From CAWHXG01 sp963833235 (GTDB lineage Bacteria > Pseudomonadota > Alphaproteobacteria > Rhodobacterales > Rhodobacteraceae): 64,000 nt of DNA. The notes below the pieces were generated by a model. The model saw only the letters and a list, made by a program, of their open reading frames with translations. It was not told where the DNA came from and did not search any database. Shown one piece after another: positions 46,385 to 53,795 of the stretch (the stretch's first letter is position 1; each line of letters begins with the position of its first letter). The stretch covers positions 469,641-533,640 of the forward strand of contig CAWHXG010000006.1 of assembly GCA_963833235.1 (NCBI GenBank), given 5' to 3'. The translations under genes and the position numbers were made by a program.

Positions 46385-46830
46385 CAGGAACCCTCCTCGG
46401 GAAATGCAAACCGGGCCACGATCCGGGCCCGCCAGGGCGCGGAAAGCGGGCTTTCGACGACCCCGTGCCGGGCGTAGGCATGCACGAAGCTGGGCGCCGG
46501 CCCGACCCCGGCCTGAACGCCCAGATGCTTGGCCACCGCGCCGTTCCGCATGCGGAAAAGCAGCACGTCGCCCGCCGCATCACGGCCCGCCGGCGCCGGG
46601 CGCAGGCACCGCAGCGCCGCCTGCCAGAGCAGCTCTTCGCCCTGCGGCTCCGCCCAGTCGGCGGTGTAGGCCGGAACCTCCAGCGGCTCGGCGCCGTAGA
46701 TCTCGCGCCAGACGCCGCGGATCAGGCCAAGGCAATCGGTGCCGGCCCCTTCCGCCGTCGCCTGATGCCGGTAGGGCGTGCCGCACCACCGCCGGGCGAT
46801 GCCCACGGCGCGCTCCGCCACGGCACTCAT
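46384..46830 (-). CDS. GTA gp14: NlpC/P60 tail peptidase
   Basis: A 148-residue NlpC/P60 cysteine peptidase that would cut peptidoglycan peptides during DNA delivery. The nucleophile Cys33 is in GTDCLGLIRG and the catalytic His in VAKHLGVQ, with a third polar residue downstream. It overlaps g15 by one base and g13 by four (ATGA), indicating strong translational coupling. Known in R. capsulatus as the cell-wall peptidase subunit of the tail. Confidence 0.92.
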   Translation of the reverse strand: MSAVAERAVGIARRWCGTPYRHQATAEGAGTDCLGLIRGVWREIYGAEPLEVPAYTADWAEPQGEELLWQAALRCLRPAPAGRDAAGDVLLFRMRNGAVAKHLGVQAGVGPAPSFVHAYARHGVVESPLSAPWRARIVARFAFPEEGS

Positions 46831-47714
46831 CGCGCCAGGCTCCCGCCGTTATTGCGACCGCCGGATTTGGGATAGGCCATCAGCCAATCCTCGCCCGGAA
46901 TGTGCGGAAAGCCGCGATGGTTCAGGAAGTTGCCGAATTTCGTCCGGCAAGTCTCCGCACGCTTGTCGCACCCGGCAATCAGGCGCACCCGGTCGCCCAC
47001 GGCGATGGCCGCGCGCAGCTCTTCCCACAGCGTCACGTGCCGCAGGGTGCCCGCGACCGCGTCGACCTTCAGGCTCGTCCGCAGCCCGGCCGCGGCCCCG
47101 TCGATCACCTCGATCCGCCCCCGGGTGAACCATTCCGCGGCGAACCCCGCGGCGCCCTCCAGGTGCAGCAGGTTCGGCGCCCGCACCGCCGCCACCCGCG
47201 CCTCGACGGAATAGGCCGTATCGCCCAGGTCGATCCCGCAGGCCGCATCCCCCAGCCGCGCCGCGCAAAGCGGCTGGTAGGCCCGCCCGCGGGACTGGTT
47301 CAGCGCCTGCGCCAGCCCGCGCAGCTCCGCGCGGAAGCCGCCGCCGCCGCTCTCGATCTCGCCGATGCTGCCGCGAAACCGCAGCGTCCGCACGTCGGGA
47401 TCCGCCCAGTTCACCAGCCACGCCTCGATCGAGGCGCCGTCGTAGCGCCCGGCCAGCAGATCGGCCTCGGTCACGGCGGCATCGCTCAGCGCGCCCATCG
47501 CATCGGAGTTGTCCACCGAAAGGCCCGTCGTCTGGCTCAGGGCCTGTGCGCTCAATCCGGTATCGGCCCGGCAGCTCACGCCATCGACCGTCAGATCGCG
47601 GTCGTGATCGGTGAACCCCAGCACCCGCCCGTCCTGCCGCCGCAGGATCCACGCCCGGCAGACCTGCGTCGTGCCCGTGGCCAGATGCGCGGCCAGCGCC
47701 GCCTGCACCGCCAT
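46827..47714 (-). CDS. GTA gp13: DUF2163 tail hub protein
   Basis: A 295-residue DUF2163 protein, part of the distal tail/baseplate hub. It has AWILRRQDGRVLGFTDHDRDL near residues 22-42, NSDAMGALSDAAVTEADLLAGRYD, and a C-terminal cysteine cluster CDKRAETCRTKFGNFLNHRGFPHIPGEDW, which in the GTA structure binds an iron-sulfur cluster. The start at 47714 overlaps the g12 stop. No frame problems. Confidence 0.9.
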   Translation of the reverse strand: MAVQAALAAHLATGTTQVCRAWILRRQDGRVLGFTDHDRDLTVDGVSCRADTGLSAQALSQTTGLSVDNSDAMGALSDAAVTEADLLAGRYDGASIEAWLVNWADPDVRTLRFRGSIGEIESGGGGFRAELRGLAQALNQSRGRAYQPLCAARLGDAACGIDLGDTAYSVEARVAAVRAPNLLHLEGAAGFAAEWFTRGRIEVIDGAAAGLRTSLKVDAVAGTLRHVTLWEELRAAIAVGDRVRLIAGCDKRAETCRTKFGNFLNHRGFPHIPGEDWLMAYPKSGGRNNGGSLAR

Positions 47715-48346
47715 CAGACCCGCACCTCGACCACCGGCACGTCCGGCACGTCGCCCGCCTGGAAGTTGGCCACCGAGGTCAGGATGCGGTCGGTGTCGAA
47801 CCGCACCGGCACGTCGAACTCGAAGCCCGCCGTCACGGCGGCCCCCGCAGGCGCCGGAGCGCTCAGCGTGATCTCGCCCCGCGCGGCGTCGATGGCATAG
47901 CCCGCCGCCTCGGTCAGCTCGGTATCGCCAACGGCCACCCGCATGGTGCCCAGCACCGGCTTCGCGATCGGCCGCAGGTAGCTCTGCGAGCCCGAAACGT
48001 AGAGCTTGCTCAGCGCGAACACCCGGGCCGCCCCGTCGCCGGTGCCGATCCGCTGGTCCCACGCGCCCGGCGCCGCCGAGGGCAGGCAGCTCTTGTAGTC
48101 CGCCCAGTCCTTCCAGCGAAAGCCGTTCAACTGGCCCTGCCGCGCCTCGAAGAACGCGATCAGCACCGAGACGTCGTCGAGCGACCGCATGCCCATGCCC
48201 GCGTCGTAGCGGCGGCGCGAATGTGCCCAAGGGGTGTTGCGCTCCTCATGGCCGTTGGTCAGCGTGACCACCTCGGTCCGGCGCTCCGGCCCACCCACCG
48301 AGCCGAAGCTCAGCGACGTGGGAAACCTCACCTCGTGAAATCCCAT
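47714..48346 (-). CDS. GTA gp12: DUF2460 distal tail protein
   Basis: A 210-residue DUF2460 protein beginning MGFHEVRFPTSLSFGSVGGP, with RRRYDAGMGMRSLDDVSVLIAFFEAR and GFRWKDWADYKS. It corresponds to the distal tail protein that links the tail tube to the baseplate. It lies 20 bases after g11 and overlaps g13. Length is as in RcGTA. Confidence 0.9.
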   Translation of the reverse strand: MGFHEVRFPTSLSFGSVGGPERRTEVVTLTNGHEERNTPWAHSRRRYDAGMGMRSLDDVSVLIAFFEARQGQLNGFRWKDWADYKSCLPSAAPGAWDQRIGTGDGAARVFALSKLYVSGSQSYLRPIAKPVLGTMRVAVGDTELTEAAGYAIDAARGEITLSAPAPAGAAVTAGFEFDVPVRFDTDRILTSVANFQAGDVPDVPVVEVRV

Positions 48347-48366
48347 GACCCTCTCCTTTCTCTGGT

Positions 48367-49032
48367 TCAGCGGTTGCGCTGGCCCTGGGCCAGGGCCCGG
48401 CCCATCTGCGCCGCGATCTGCCCCTGCGAGCGGCGGAAGCCCTCGACGTCGGGCGTGCTGATGTTGACGTTCACCTGCACCGCGCGGCCGCCGCCGCCGT
48501 CCGATCGCACGCCAAGGCTGCCGTCGGGGCCGCGGGTCAGCGGCATGATCGCCTCCGGCCCCGCCTCGCCCATCAGCCCGGTGCCGCCGCGCATCGGAAA
48601 GGTCGTGGGCCCGGTCACCACGCCGCCCCGCGCGAAGGGCATCACCCGCCCTTGCGCAAAGCTGCCGCCCTTGGCGAAGGGCATCGCGCCGGTCAGCACC
48701 GACTCGAGCCCGCCGCCGACCAGCTGCCCCAGCTGCTTCGACAGCGGGTTGACCGCCGCCGTGAAGCTGGCGGACAGCAGCGACTTGCCCACCTGCCGCA
48801 GCGCGTCGGATGCCTTCATCCCGTCGAAGACGAGGCCGTCCAGCGCCCCGCGCAGGCCGCGGCTGATCCCGGTCGAGACCCCCGCGACCTGCCGGTTGGT
48901 GTCGGCCATCGTGCCGCGCATCTCGCTCAGCTCGCCGCTGAAGGCCGCCGTCATGCCCTGCGCCCCGGCCAGGCTCTCCTGCAGGGCGTCGATCTGGTCG
49001 CCGAACGCCTCGATGTCATCGCTTTCGGTCAT
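48367..49032 (-). CDS. GTA gp11: short tape measure protein
   Basis: A 221-residue tape measure protein, short as expected for the short GTA tail. The N-terminus is helical (DDIEAFGDQIDALQESLAGAQG), the middle is Gly/Ala-rich (LLSASFTAAVNPLSKQLGQLVGGG) and the C-terminal repeat FAKGGSFAQGRVMPFARGG is typical. GEAGPEAIMPLTRG is a phage-like tape measure hallmark. The ATG at 49032 is preferred over one three codons earlier. It overlaps the end of g10.1 by 17 bases. Confidence 0.87.
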   Translation of the reverse strand: MTESDDIEAFGDQIDALQESLAGAQGMTAAFSGELSEMRGTMADTNRQVAGVSTGISRGLRGALDGLVFDGMKASDALRQVGKSLLSASFTAAVNPLSKQLGQLVGGGLESVLTGAMPFAKGGSFAQGRVMPFARGGVVTGPTTFPMRGGTGLMGEAGPEAIMPLTRGPDGSLGVRSDGGGGRAVQVNVNISTPDVEGFRRSQGQIAAQMGRALAQGQRNR

Positions 49033-49234
49033 CGCCCTCATCCTTCCGTTTGTCGGGGTATCGCCGCAGCAGGTCGTCGAGCCCCGCGCGGTCCAGCCGC
49101 GCCGGCCCCGCCCCCGCCCCCAGCATCAGCCACAGCTCCGCCGGGGTGAGCCGCCAGAACTCCCCGGGCCTCAGGCCCAGCCCCTGCATTCCGGCCCGCA
49201 TCAGCCCGGGCCAGTCGAGCAGCCGCTCGCTCAT
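49016..49234 (-). CDS. GTA gp10.1: tail assembly chaperone
   Basis: A 72-residue protein with FWRLTPAELWLMLGAG, the phage tail assembly chaperone signature, and a very basic end (RRYPDKRKDEGDDRKR). It fits the small ORF between g10 and g11 in RcGTA. The start overlaps the g10 stop (ATGA). Confidence 0.85.
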   Translation of the reverse strand: MSERLLDWPGLMRAGMQGLGLRPGEFWRLTPAELWLMLGAGAGPARLDRAGLDDLLRRYPDKRKDEGDDRKR

Positions 49235-49569
49235 CCCCGCGGCCCCGCGGGCGCCGTTCCGGGCACGGTGAAGGCCCGCGTCAGCAGCAACGCCGCCGCC
49301 TTGGCCGCCGTCACCGGCCCGCCGCCAACCTCGGCGGCCAGCAGATCGGCGGCCGAGCCGTCCCATCCGCCGCCGCGCAGCCCCGCCACGATCAGCGCCA
49401 GCACGTCGCGGCTGGTGAACGCGGCGCTCTCGAACCGCTCCACCAGATCCACCAGCGACCCCGCCTGCAGCTCGGCCTCCAGCTCCGCCAGCGCCCCGAG
49501 CGTCAGCTTCAGAACCCGCCGCTGCCCATCCACCTCCAGGGCGACCTCTCCGGCCATGGGATTGGCCAT
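49231..49569 (-). CDS. GTA gp10: tail tube-associated protein
   Basis: A 112-residue protein, MANPMAGEVALEVDGQRRVLKLTLGALAELE, followed by SAAFTSRDVLALIVAGLRGGGW. This is the conserved GTA gp10 family (tail assembly chaperone-like). It overlaps g9 by one base and g10.1 by four. No catalytic motif is seen. Confidence 0.85.
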   Translation of the reverse strand: MANPMAGEVALEVDGQRRVLKLTLGALAELEAELQAGSLVDLVERFESAAFTSRDVLALIVAGLRGGGWDGSAADLLAAEVGGGPVTAAKAAALLLTRAFTVPGTAPAGPRG

Positions 49570-49982
49570 CAGATCGCCGTGAAGGTCAGCACGCCGGCCG
49601 ATGACATAGCCATCTCGTATGTCGCCTCGCCGTCGTGGTTGCCGGAATACTCCAGCGAGGTGATCTGGAACGGCCCGCGCACCACGCCGAAATCCGGGAT
49701 CACCACCTCGAACTCTGGCACGATCCCGTCGAAGAACACCTGCCGCGCCCGTGCGTCCGTCTCGGCATCCTTGAAGATGCCCGAGCCCGAGATCGCGGCC
49801 GAACGCACGCCGGCGCCCGCCAGCAGCTCGCGCCAGCCGCCCTGGCTCTCCAGGCTGGTGACGTCCACCGCCTCCGCGTTGAAGCTGATCCGCGTCGCCC
49901 GCAGGCCCGCGATGGTCACGAAGCCCGTAGGCCCGCCAAGATCGACCTTGATCAGAAGGTCCCTGCCGCTCTGTGCGCTCAT
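49569..49982 (-). CDS. GTA gp9: major tail tube protein
   Basis: A 137-residue tail tube subunit. It starts MSAQSGRDLLIKVDLGGP, with FNAEAVDVTSLESQGGWRELLAGAGVRSAAISGSGIF and an end rich in beta strands (FQITSLEYSGNHDGEATYEMAMSSAG, as separate strands). It polymerises into the tube that carries DNA. It lies 17 bases after g8. Confidence 0.9.
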   Translation of the reverse strand: MSAQSGRDLLIKVDLGGPTGFVTIAGLRATRISFNAEAVDVTSLESQGGWRELLAGAGVRSAAISGSGIFKDAETDARARQVFFDGIVPEFEVVIPDFGVVRGPFQITSLEYSGNHDGEATYEMAMSSAGVLTFTAI

Positions 49983-49999
49983 CTCATAGATCCTTTCGG

Positions 50000-50416
50000 T
50001 CAGTCGTTGATGTCGTCGAGTGCCGCGCGAAAGCGCAGGTCGATCCGCCGCCGGGCGCCGTTGCCCTCGCGCCGCGCCCGCGCCCGCTGGAACCGCAGCG
50101 AGATGCAGCGCCCCCGCGTCAGCGTCAGCGGCGCCATCTCAAGCGCGTCGGCCGCCGCCTGGCCGGCCAGCTTCGCGGCATGAAAGCCCGCCGCTTCCGC
50201 GATCACGCTCAGCGTGAAGAGGTGGATGGCGCCGCGGCCCGTCTTGTCGTCGCGCTCGCGCACCTCTTCGGCGCCGAGGCTGATGTAGAGGGGCGGCACG
50301 TTGCCCACCGGCGCTCCGTCGAAGACGGCATCGCCGACCAGCGCCGCCAGCGCCGCGTCGGCCGCCAGCCGTTGGTAGATCGCGCTCTGCAGTCCGGCTG
50401 CCATGGCATAGGTCAT
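50000..50416 (-). CDS. GTA gp8: DUF3168 tail terminator protein
   Basis: A 138-residue DUF3168 protein. It starts MTYAMAAGLQSAIYQRLAAD, then GDAVFDGAPVGNVPPLYISLG and LFTLSVIAEAAGF, the usual DUF3168 strands. It caps the tail tube at the head side. The start overlaps the g7 stop by four bases. Confidence 0.88.
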   Translation of the reverse strand: MTYAMAAGLQSAIYQRLAADAALAALVGDAVFDGAPVGNVPPLYISLGAEEVRERDDKTGRGAIHLFTLSVIAEAAGFHAAKLAGQAAADALEMAPLTLTRGRCISLRFQRARARREGNGARRRIDLRFRAALDDIND

Positions 50417-50748
50417 ACCGTCACCTCCTCGACCGCGCGGCAGATCAGGTAACGGGCGTCCGGCCCGGTCTCCTGCACCGCCTCGATCCGGAAAAGCCGC
50501 GCGCCGGCGCGAAAGCGCTGCCGGGGCGTCGGCCGGGAAGCCGCGCCATGGGGCGCCGCACGCACCGTGATCTTCCAGGACGCATCCGAGACCGCGACCT
50601 CGCCCGCCGCCCGCTCGCGGCCGGATCCGGGCTTCATCTCCGCCCAGATCGTCCCCAGCGGCGCCCAGGTCACGTCGGTGCCCCCGGCCCCGTCGGGCAC
50701 CGCCACCGGCGCCTCCAGAACCAGCGCGCGGGTCAGTTGCGGCATCAT
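50413..50748 (-). CDS. GTA gp7: head closure protein
   Basis: A 111-residue phage head-tail joining protein of the SPP1 gp16 type: PDGAGGTDVTWAPLGTIWAEMKPGSGRE, VTVRAAP-like strands and RFRAGARLFRIEAVQE. It sits between the connector and the tail terminator. Overlaps g6 and g8 by four bases each. Confidence 0.87.
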   Translation of the reverse strand: MMPQLTRALVLEAPVAVPDGAGGTDVTWAPLGTIWAEMKPGSGRERAAGEVAVSDASWKITVRAAPHGAASRPTPRQRFRAGARLFRIEAVQETGPDARYLICRAVEEVTV

Positions 50749-51344
50749 CGCGCCACCCCGCCCAGGATCCGCACCGTCCGGTAGCGCGCGATCAGCGTCG
50801 AGACGCCGAAGGGCATGTTGCCGTCGTTCATCGGCTGCTCGGCACGCACCTCGAAATAATGCGCCGCCAGAAGCCGCACCGCCTGCGCCAGATCGGCGGG
50901 AAGGTCGGTGAACGTGGTGGCAAAGCCGGCGTCGAAGGTGATCTCGACGCGGCCCGCCACGGGCACGGTCGGCAGCCGGCCGTTGGCGCCGGTCAGCGTC
51001 GGCCGCTGGCTGTCGCGCGTAAGCACCACGCTCGCCACGTCCAGCGGCACCGCATCGCCCTGCCGGGTCAGCAGCTGCACGCCGGTGACCTCGGTCACCG
51101 GGGCGACGGGCATCGCCTGGCAGCCCGGGCTTCTCCAGGCCGCGAGCGACCAGCGGAACCGCCGCTGCAGCAGCACCTTGCCGGTCCGCGCCTCGATGGC
51201 GGCCAGCGCCGCGCGCAGGCAGGCCTCCAGAACCGGGGCAGTCGCGTCGTCGTCGGAAAAGCCGGTGCCAAGGCGCAGATGCGCGCGGAACCCGTCGATG
51301 TTCAGATCGAAGGCCGGAACGGTCGTCACTTCCTCAAGGGTCAT
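50745..51344 (-). CDS. GTA gp6: head-tail connector
   Basis: A 199-residue connector (phage gp6-like family). Recognisable are VLEACLRAALAAIEARTGKVLLQRRFRW, PVAPVTEVTGVQLL and LPADLAQAVRLLAAHYFEVRAEQ. The start at 51344 (MTLEEVTTVPAFDL) follows a GGAG element and matches RcGTA gp6 in length. It binds the portal and forms the first ring of the neck. It is separated from g5 by a 195-base gap, one of only two sizeable gaps in the cluster. Confidence 0.88.
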   Translation of the reverse strand: MTLEEVTTVPAFDLNIDGFRAHLRLGTGFSDDDATAPVLEACLRAALAAIEARTGKVLLQRRFRWSLAAWRSPGCQAMPVAPVTEVTGVQLLTRQGDAVPLDVASVVLTRDSQRPTLTGANGRLPTVPVAGRVEITFDAGFATTFTDLPADLAQAVRLLAAHYFEVRAEQPMNDGNMPFGVSTLIARYRTVRILGGVAR

Positions 51345-51526
51345 TCGAAATACTCCACAAGATCGGAATGGGACGGGGCGCCCAGGCAAAGCGCACCGCC
51401 GATGCCCGCGCGTTCCGCGTACCGCTCGGATCGGAGGAAAAGCTGGACGGCACGCGCGCGGCCACCGGCGGCACGCTCGCAGACCGACCTCCCAGGGGAA
51501 GCACCCCGGAAGGCCGGATGGCTCAC
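51341..51526 (-). CDS. Doubtful 61-residue ORF in the g5-g6 gap
   Basis: An ORF whose TGA overlaps the g6 ATG (ATGA), as real coupled genes do in this cluster. Its translation (MSHPAFRGASPGRSVCERAAG and onward) is Arg/Ala-rich with no homology that I recognise, and it lacks a clear ribosome-binding site. It may be chance in GC-rich DNA. If not coding, the 195-base gap is untranslated leader of the g6-g15 part of the operon. Confidence 0.2.
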   Translation of the reverse strand: MSHPAFRGASPGRSVCERAAGGRARAVQLFLRSERYAERAGIGGALCLGAPSHSDLVEYFE

Positions 51527-51539
51527 GCCGCCTGACGGA

Positions 51540-52748
51540 TCAGGACGTTGCGAACTTCAGCAGCTTGATCGCGGCGAAATCGCTCACGTCGCCGCCCACG
51601 CGCTTGGTGGCGTAGAACAGAACGTGCGGCTTGGCCGAGAACGGGTCGCGCAGGACCCGCAGGTCGGGGCGCTCGGCCACGGTATAGCCGGCCTCGAAAT
51701 CGCCGAAGGCGACCGAGAAGCTGCCGGGCGCGATCTCGGGCATGTGCTCGGTGACCAGCACCGGGTAGCCCATCAGCCGCGCCGGCTCGCCTGCCGCCAG
51801 GTTGTCGGTCCACAGGAACCGCCCGTCGCTGTCCTTCATCTTGCGCACCGCACCGGCGGTCTTGGAGCTCATCACGAAGGTCGCGTTGGCGCGGTAGCGG
51901 GCGCCAAGGGCATAGACCAGCTCGATGATGCTGTCCGAGGCGTTGGACCCGTTGAAATCGCCGGCAGCCCCCGTCGCGATGTAGCCGAGGTTGCCCCAGG
52001 CCGCGGAATCGCCGCCCATCTCGGATTCCTTGGGATGGCTCAGGAAGCCCCGCGGCTTGTCGACGCCGTCGCCTTCGACGAAGGCCTCGGCTTCGGCACG
52101 GGCGAACTTCTCGGCGATCCGGCCGGCGAGCCAGGTGTCGATGTCGAAGGCCGCATCGTCGAGCAGACGCTGCGACGCCTTCGGCAGCGCCGACAGCTCG
52201 TGCAGCGGGATCGAGATGCGCTCGACCACCGGGCCGGTCGTGTCGGTGAGGTTCGAGGTTTCGTTGACCCAGCGATGGCCAAGCTCGGCCCGGTCGATGA
52301 GCACGTCGTAGGACGTCGCCTCGACCGTCACCACCGTGGCGATCGACCGGATCGACGCGGTCGAGCGCAGGCTCATGCGAACGGTCTCCGCGGTCACCGG
52401 GTCGACCAGGACGCCGCCGTCATAGGCCAGCGCCTTCTGTTCGATGTCGAGCCCGCGCAGGGCCTCGTCGTCGCCCGAGCGCAGGTAGCCCTCGAAGGCC
52501 TTCTGGTGGGGGGCGTCGAGGTCGGCGGCGGCGGAAAGGTGGGGGCGGGCGGCATAAGCGGACTTGCGATCCAGCATGGTCAGTCTCTCTTCCTGTGCTT
52601 TGAGTTGCTTGGTGATCCCGGCCCGGAAATCGGACAGGTCGGTCATCAGACCGCCCAGGGCGGTCTTCACTTCGGCCGCGGCCGTCGCGCCGTGCTCGAG
52701 CCCGGGCACAGCTGCCCCGGCCCGAGAATCTCTCTCGGGTTGCGTCAT
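51540..52748 (-). CDS. GTA gp5: HK97-fold major capsid protein
   Basis: The major capsid protein, 402 residues. An N-terminal scaffold-like delta domain (about residues 1-105, with coiled-coil TDLSDFRAGITKQLKAQEERL) is followed by the HK97 fold: GVLVDPVTAETVRMSLR, ASIRSIATVVTVEA, LPKASQRLLDDAAFDIDTWL, AFVEGDGVDKPRGFL and FGDFEAGYTVAERPDLRVLRDP. The prohead protease encoded by g4 is expected to remove the N-terminal part. The start at 52748 is family-like; in-frame codons upstream are Arg-rich and ignored. Confidence 0.93.
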   Translation of the reverse strand: MTQPERDSRAGAAVPGLEHGATAAAEVKTALGGLMTDLSDFRAGITKQLKAQEERLTMLDRKSAYAARPHLSAAADLDAPHQKAFEGYLRSGDDEALRGLDIEQKALAYDGGVLVDPVTAETVRMSLRSTASIRSIATVVTVEATSYDVLIDRAELGHRWVNETSNLTDTTGPVVERISIPLHELSALPKASQRLLDDAAFDIDTWLAGRIAEKFARAEAEAFVEGDGVDKPRGFLSHPKESEMGGDSAAWGNLGYIATGAAGDFNGSNASDSIIELVYALGARYRANATFVMSSKTAGAVRKMKDSDGRFLWTDNLAAGEPARLMGYPVLVTEHMPEIAPGSFSVAFGDFEAGYTVAERPDLRVLRDPFSAKPHVLFYATKRVGGDVSDFAAIKLLKFATS

Positions 52749-52779
52749 CTCGGTCCTTTCTCGAAAGTTGCGCGCCGGC

Positions 52780-52908
52780 TCAGCGCCGCGTCGCGTCCCT
52801 CGCCGGGTCGGCATCGGGGTCGGCTTCGGGGCGGGCTCGGCTCGCGAGCTCCCGCCTCAGGTGGTAGGCCGCGACAAGCTTCCGCCCGATCACGACATGC
52901 CCGCTCAC
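52780..52908 (-). CDS. Candidate 42-residue ORF between g4 and g5
   Basis: A short ORF starting at a GTG that overlaps the g4 stop (GTGA), MSGHVVIGRKLVAAYHLRR then a charged, Asp/Arg-rich tail. The overlap is the same kind seen between other genes of the cluster, and the ORF ends 31 bases before g5. It is not one of the numbered RcGTA genes that I know. It could be a small head-assembly protein or only a by-product of the base composition. Confidence 0.4.
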   Translation of the reverse strand: MSGHVVIGRKLVAAYHLRRELASRARPEADPDADPARDATRR

Positions 52909-53537
52909 GCCGGCACTTTCAGGGCGCCGCGGGCGCCGTTGATGGCGGCGGCCAGGTCGCGCCACATCAGATCGGTCGCCTGCGCCATCGCGGCGTCGGC
53001 GCGCGCCGCCAGATCGGCCGGACCGTCGCCCTTGCCGGCCGGCGCCGCCTGCATCGCCGCGGCATCGATCCGGGCATCGGGCAGCATCGGGAACGTCACC
53101 AGCGACACTTCCCAAAGGTCGACCTCGGCCAGCACCCGGCGGCCCTTGTCGTCGCGGGTCGCCTTGACGGTGCGGTAGCCGATGGAAAGCCCGTCGATGG
53201 CGCCGGCCTCGATCAGCCGGGCCGCCTCGCGCCCCCGTGTCACCTCGGTCAGCAGCCGGCCCTTCACGTAAAGCCCGGTCGCATCCTCGTGCACCTCGTC
53301 CCAGATCCCGATCGGCTCGGCGGGGTTGTGCTGCCACAGCAGCTTCACCTTGCGCCCGGCGCTGCCCAGCTTGCGCAGCGAGGCGCCGTAGGCCCCCGCC
53401 GCCACCACGTCGCCGCCCTGGTCGACACGCCCGAAGATCGAGGCGTAGCCCTCGATCCGGGTGCCGTCCACGGCGATGGTCGCCGCGTCGAACCGGCAGA
53501 ACTTGCGCTCCAGGCCGGTGGTCATCTCAAAGCCCAT
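52905..53537 (-). CDS. GTA gp4: prohead protease (HK97 family)
   Basis: A 210-residue serine protease that matures the capsid. The fold begins IEGYASIFGRVDQGGDVVAAGAY, with catalytic His70 in LLWQHNPAEPIG and nucleophile Ser118 in GAIDGLSIGYR, followed by DLWEVSLVTFPM. The C-terminal part after residue about 165 is Ala-rich and may be scaffold or removed. It lies three bases from g3.5 and just before the candidate small ORF and g5. Confidence 0.92.
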   Translation of the reverse strand: MGFEMTTGLERKFCRFDAATIAVDGTRIEGYASIFGRVDQGGDVVAAGAYGASLRKLGSAGRKVKLLWQHNPAEPIGIWDEVHEDATGLYVKGRLLTEVTRGREAARLIEAGAIDGLSIGYRTVKATRDDKGRRVLAEVDLWEVSLVTFPMLPDARIDAAAMQAAPAGKGDGPADLAARADAAMAQATDLMWRDLAAAINGARGALKVPA

Positions 53538-53540
53538 CGC

Positions 53541-53795
53541 TCAGCCTCCTCCTTGCGTGATCGTCATCAGCGTCTTTACGCCAGTCGCCAGAACCGTCGC
53601 CGCCACCCCGTAGACCACCAGCCAAAGCCGCCGTTCCAGACGTTCCATCAGCACGTCGAGCCGGTTCATGCGCAGATCGAGGCTGGCGAATTTCAGCTCC
53701 AGGATCTTCTCGTTCGCCTCGATCACCTTGGCCGGGCCGTAGTCGAACGGCTCGTAGAGAAACCGCGAGCCGCCGGGCGGTCGCATCTGGCTCAT
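53541..53795 (-). CDS. GTA gp3.5: small coiled-coil/membrane-anchor protein
   Basis: An 84-residue protein corresponding to ORF 3.5 of RcGTA. A Pro-rich start (MSQMRPPGGSRFLYEPFDYG) leads to a helix (IEANEKILELKFASLDLRMN, RLDVLMERLERRLW) and a hydrophobic segment (LVVYGVAATVLATGV). The role is not settled. It overlaps the end of g3 by four bases. Confidence 0.82.
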   Translation of the reverse strand: MSQMRPPGGSRFLYEPFDYGPAKVIEANEKILELKFASLDLRMNRLDVLMERLERRLWLVVYGVAATVLATGVKTLMTITQGGG

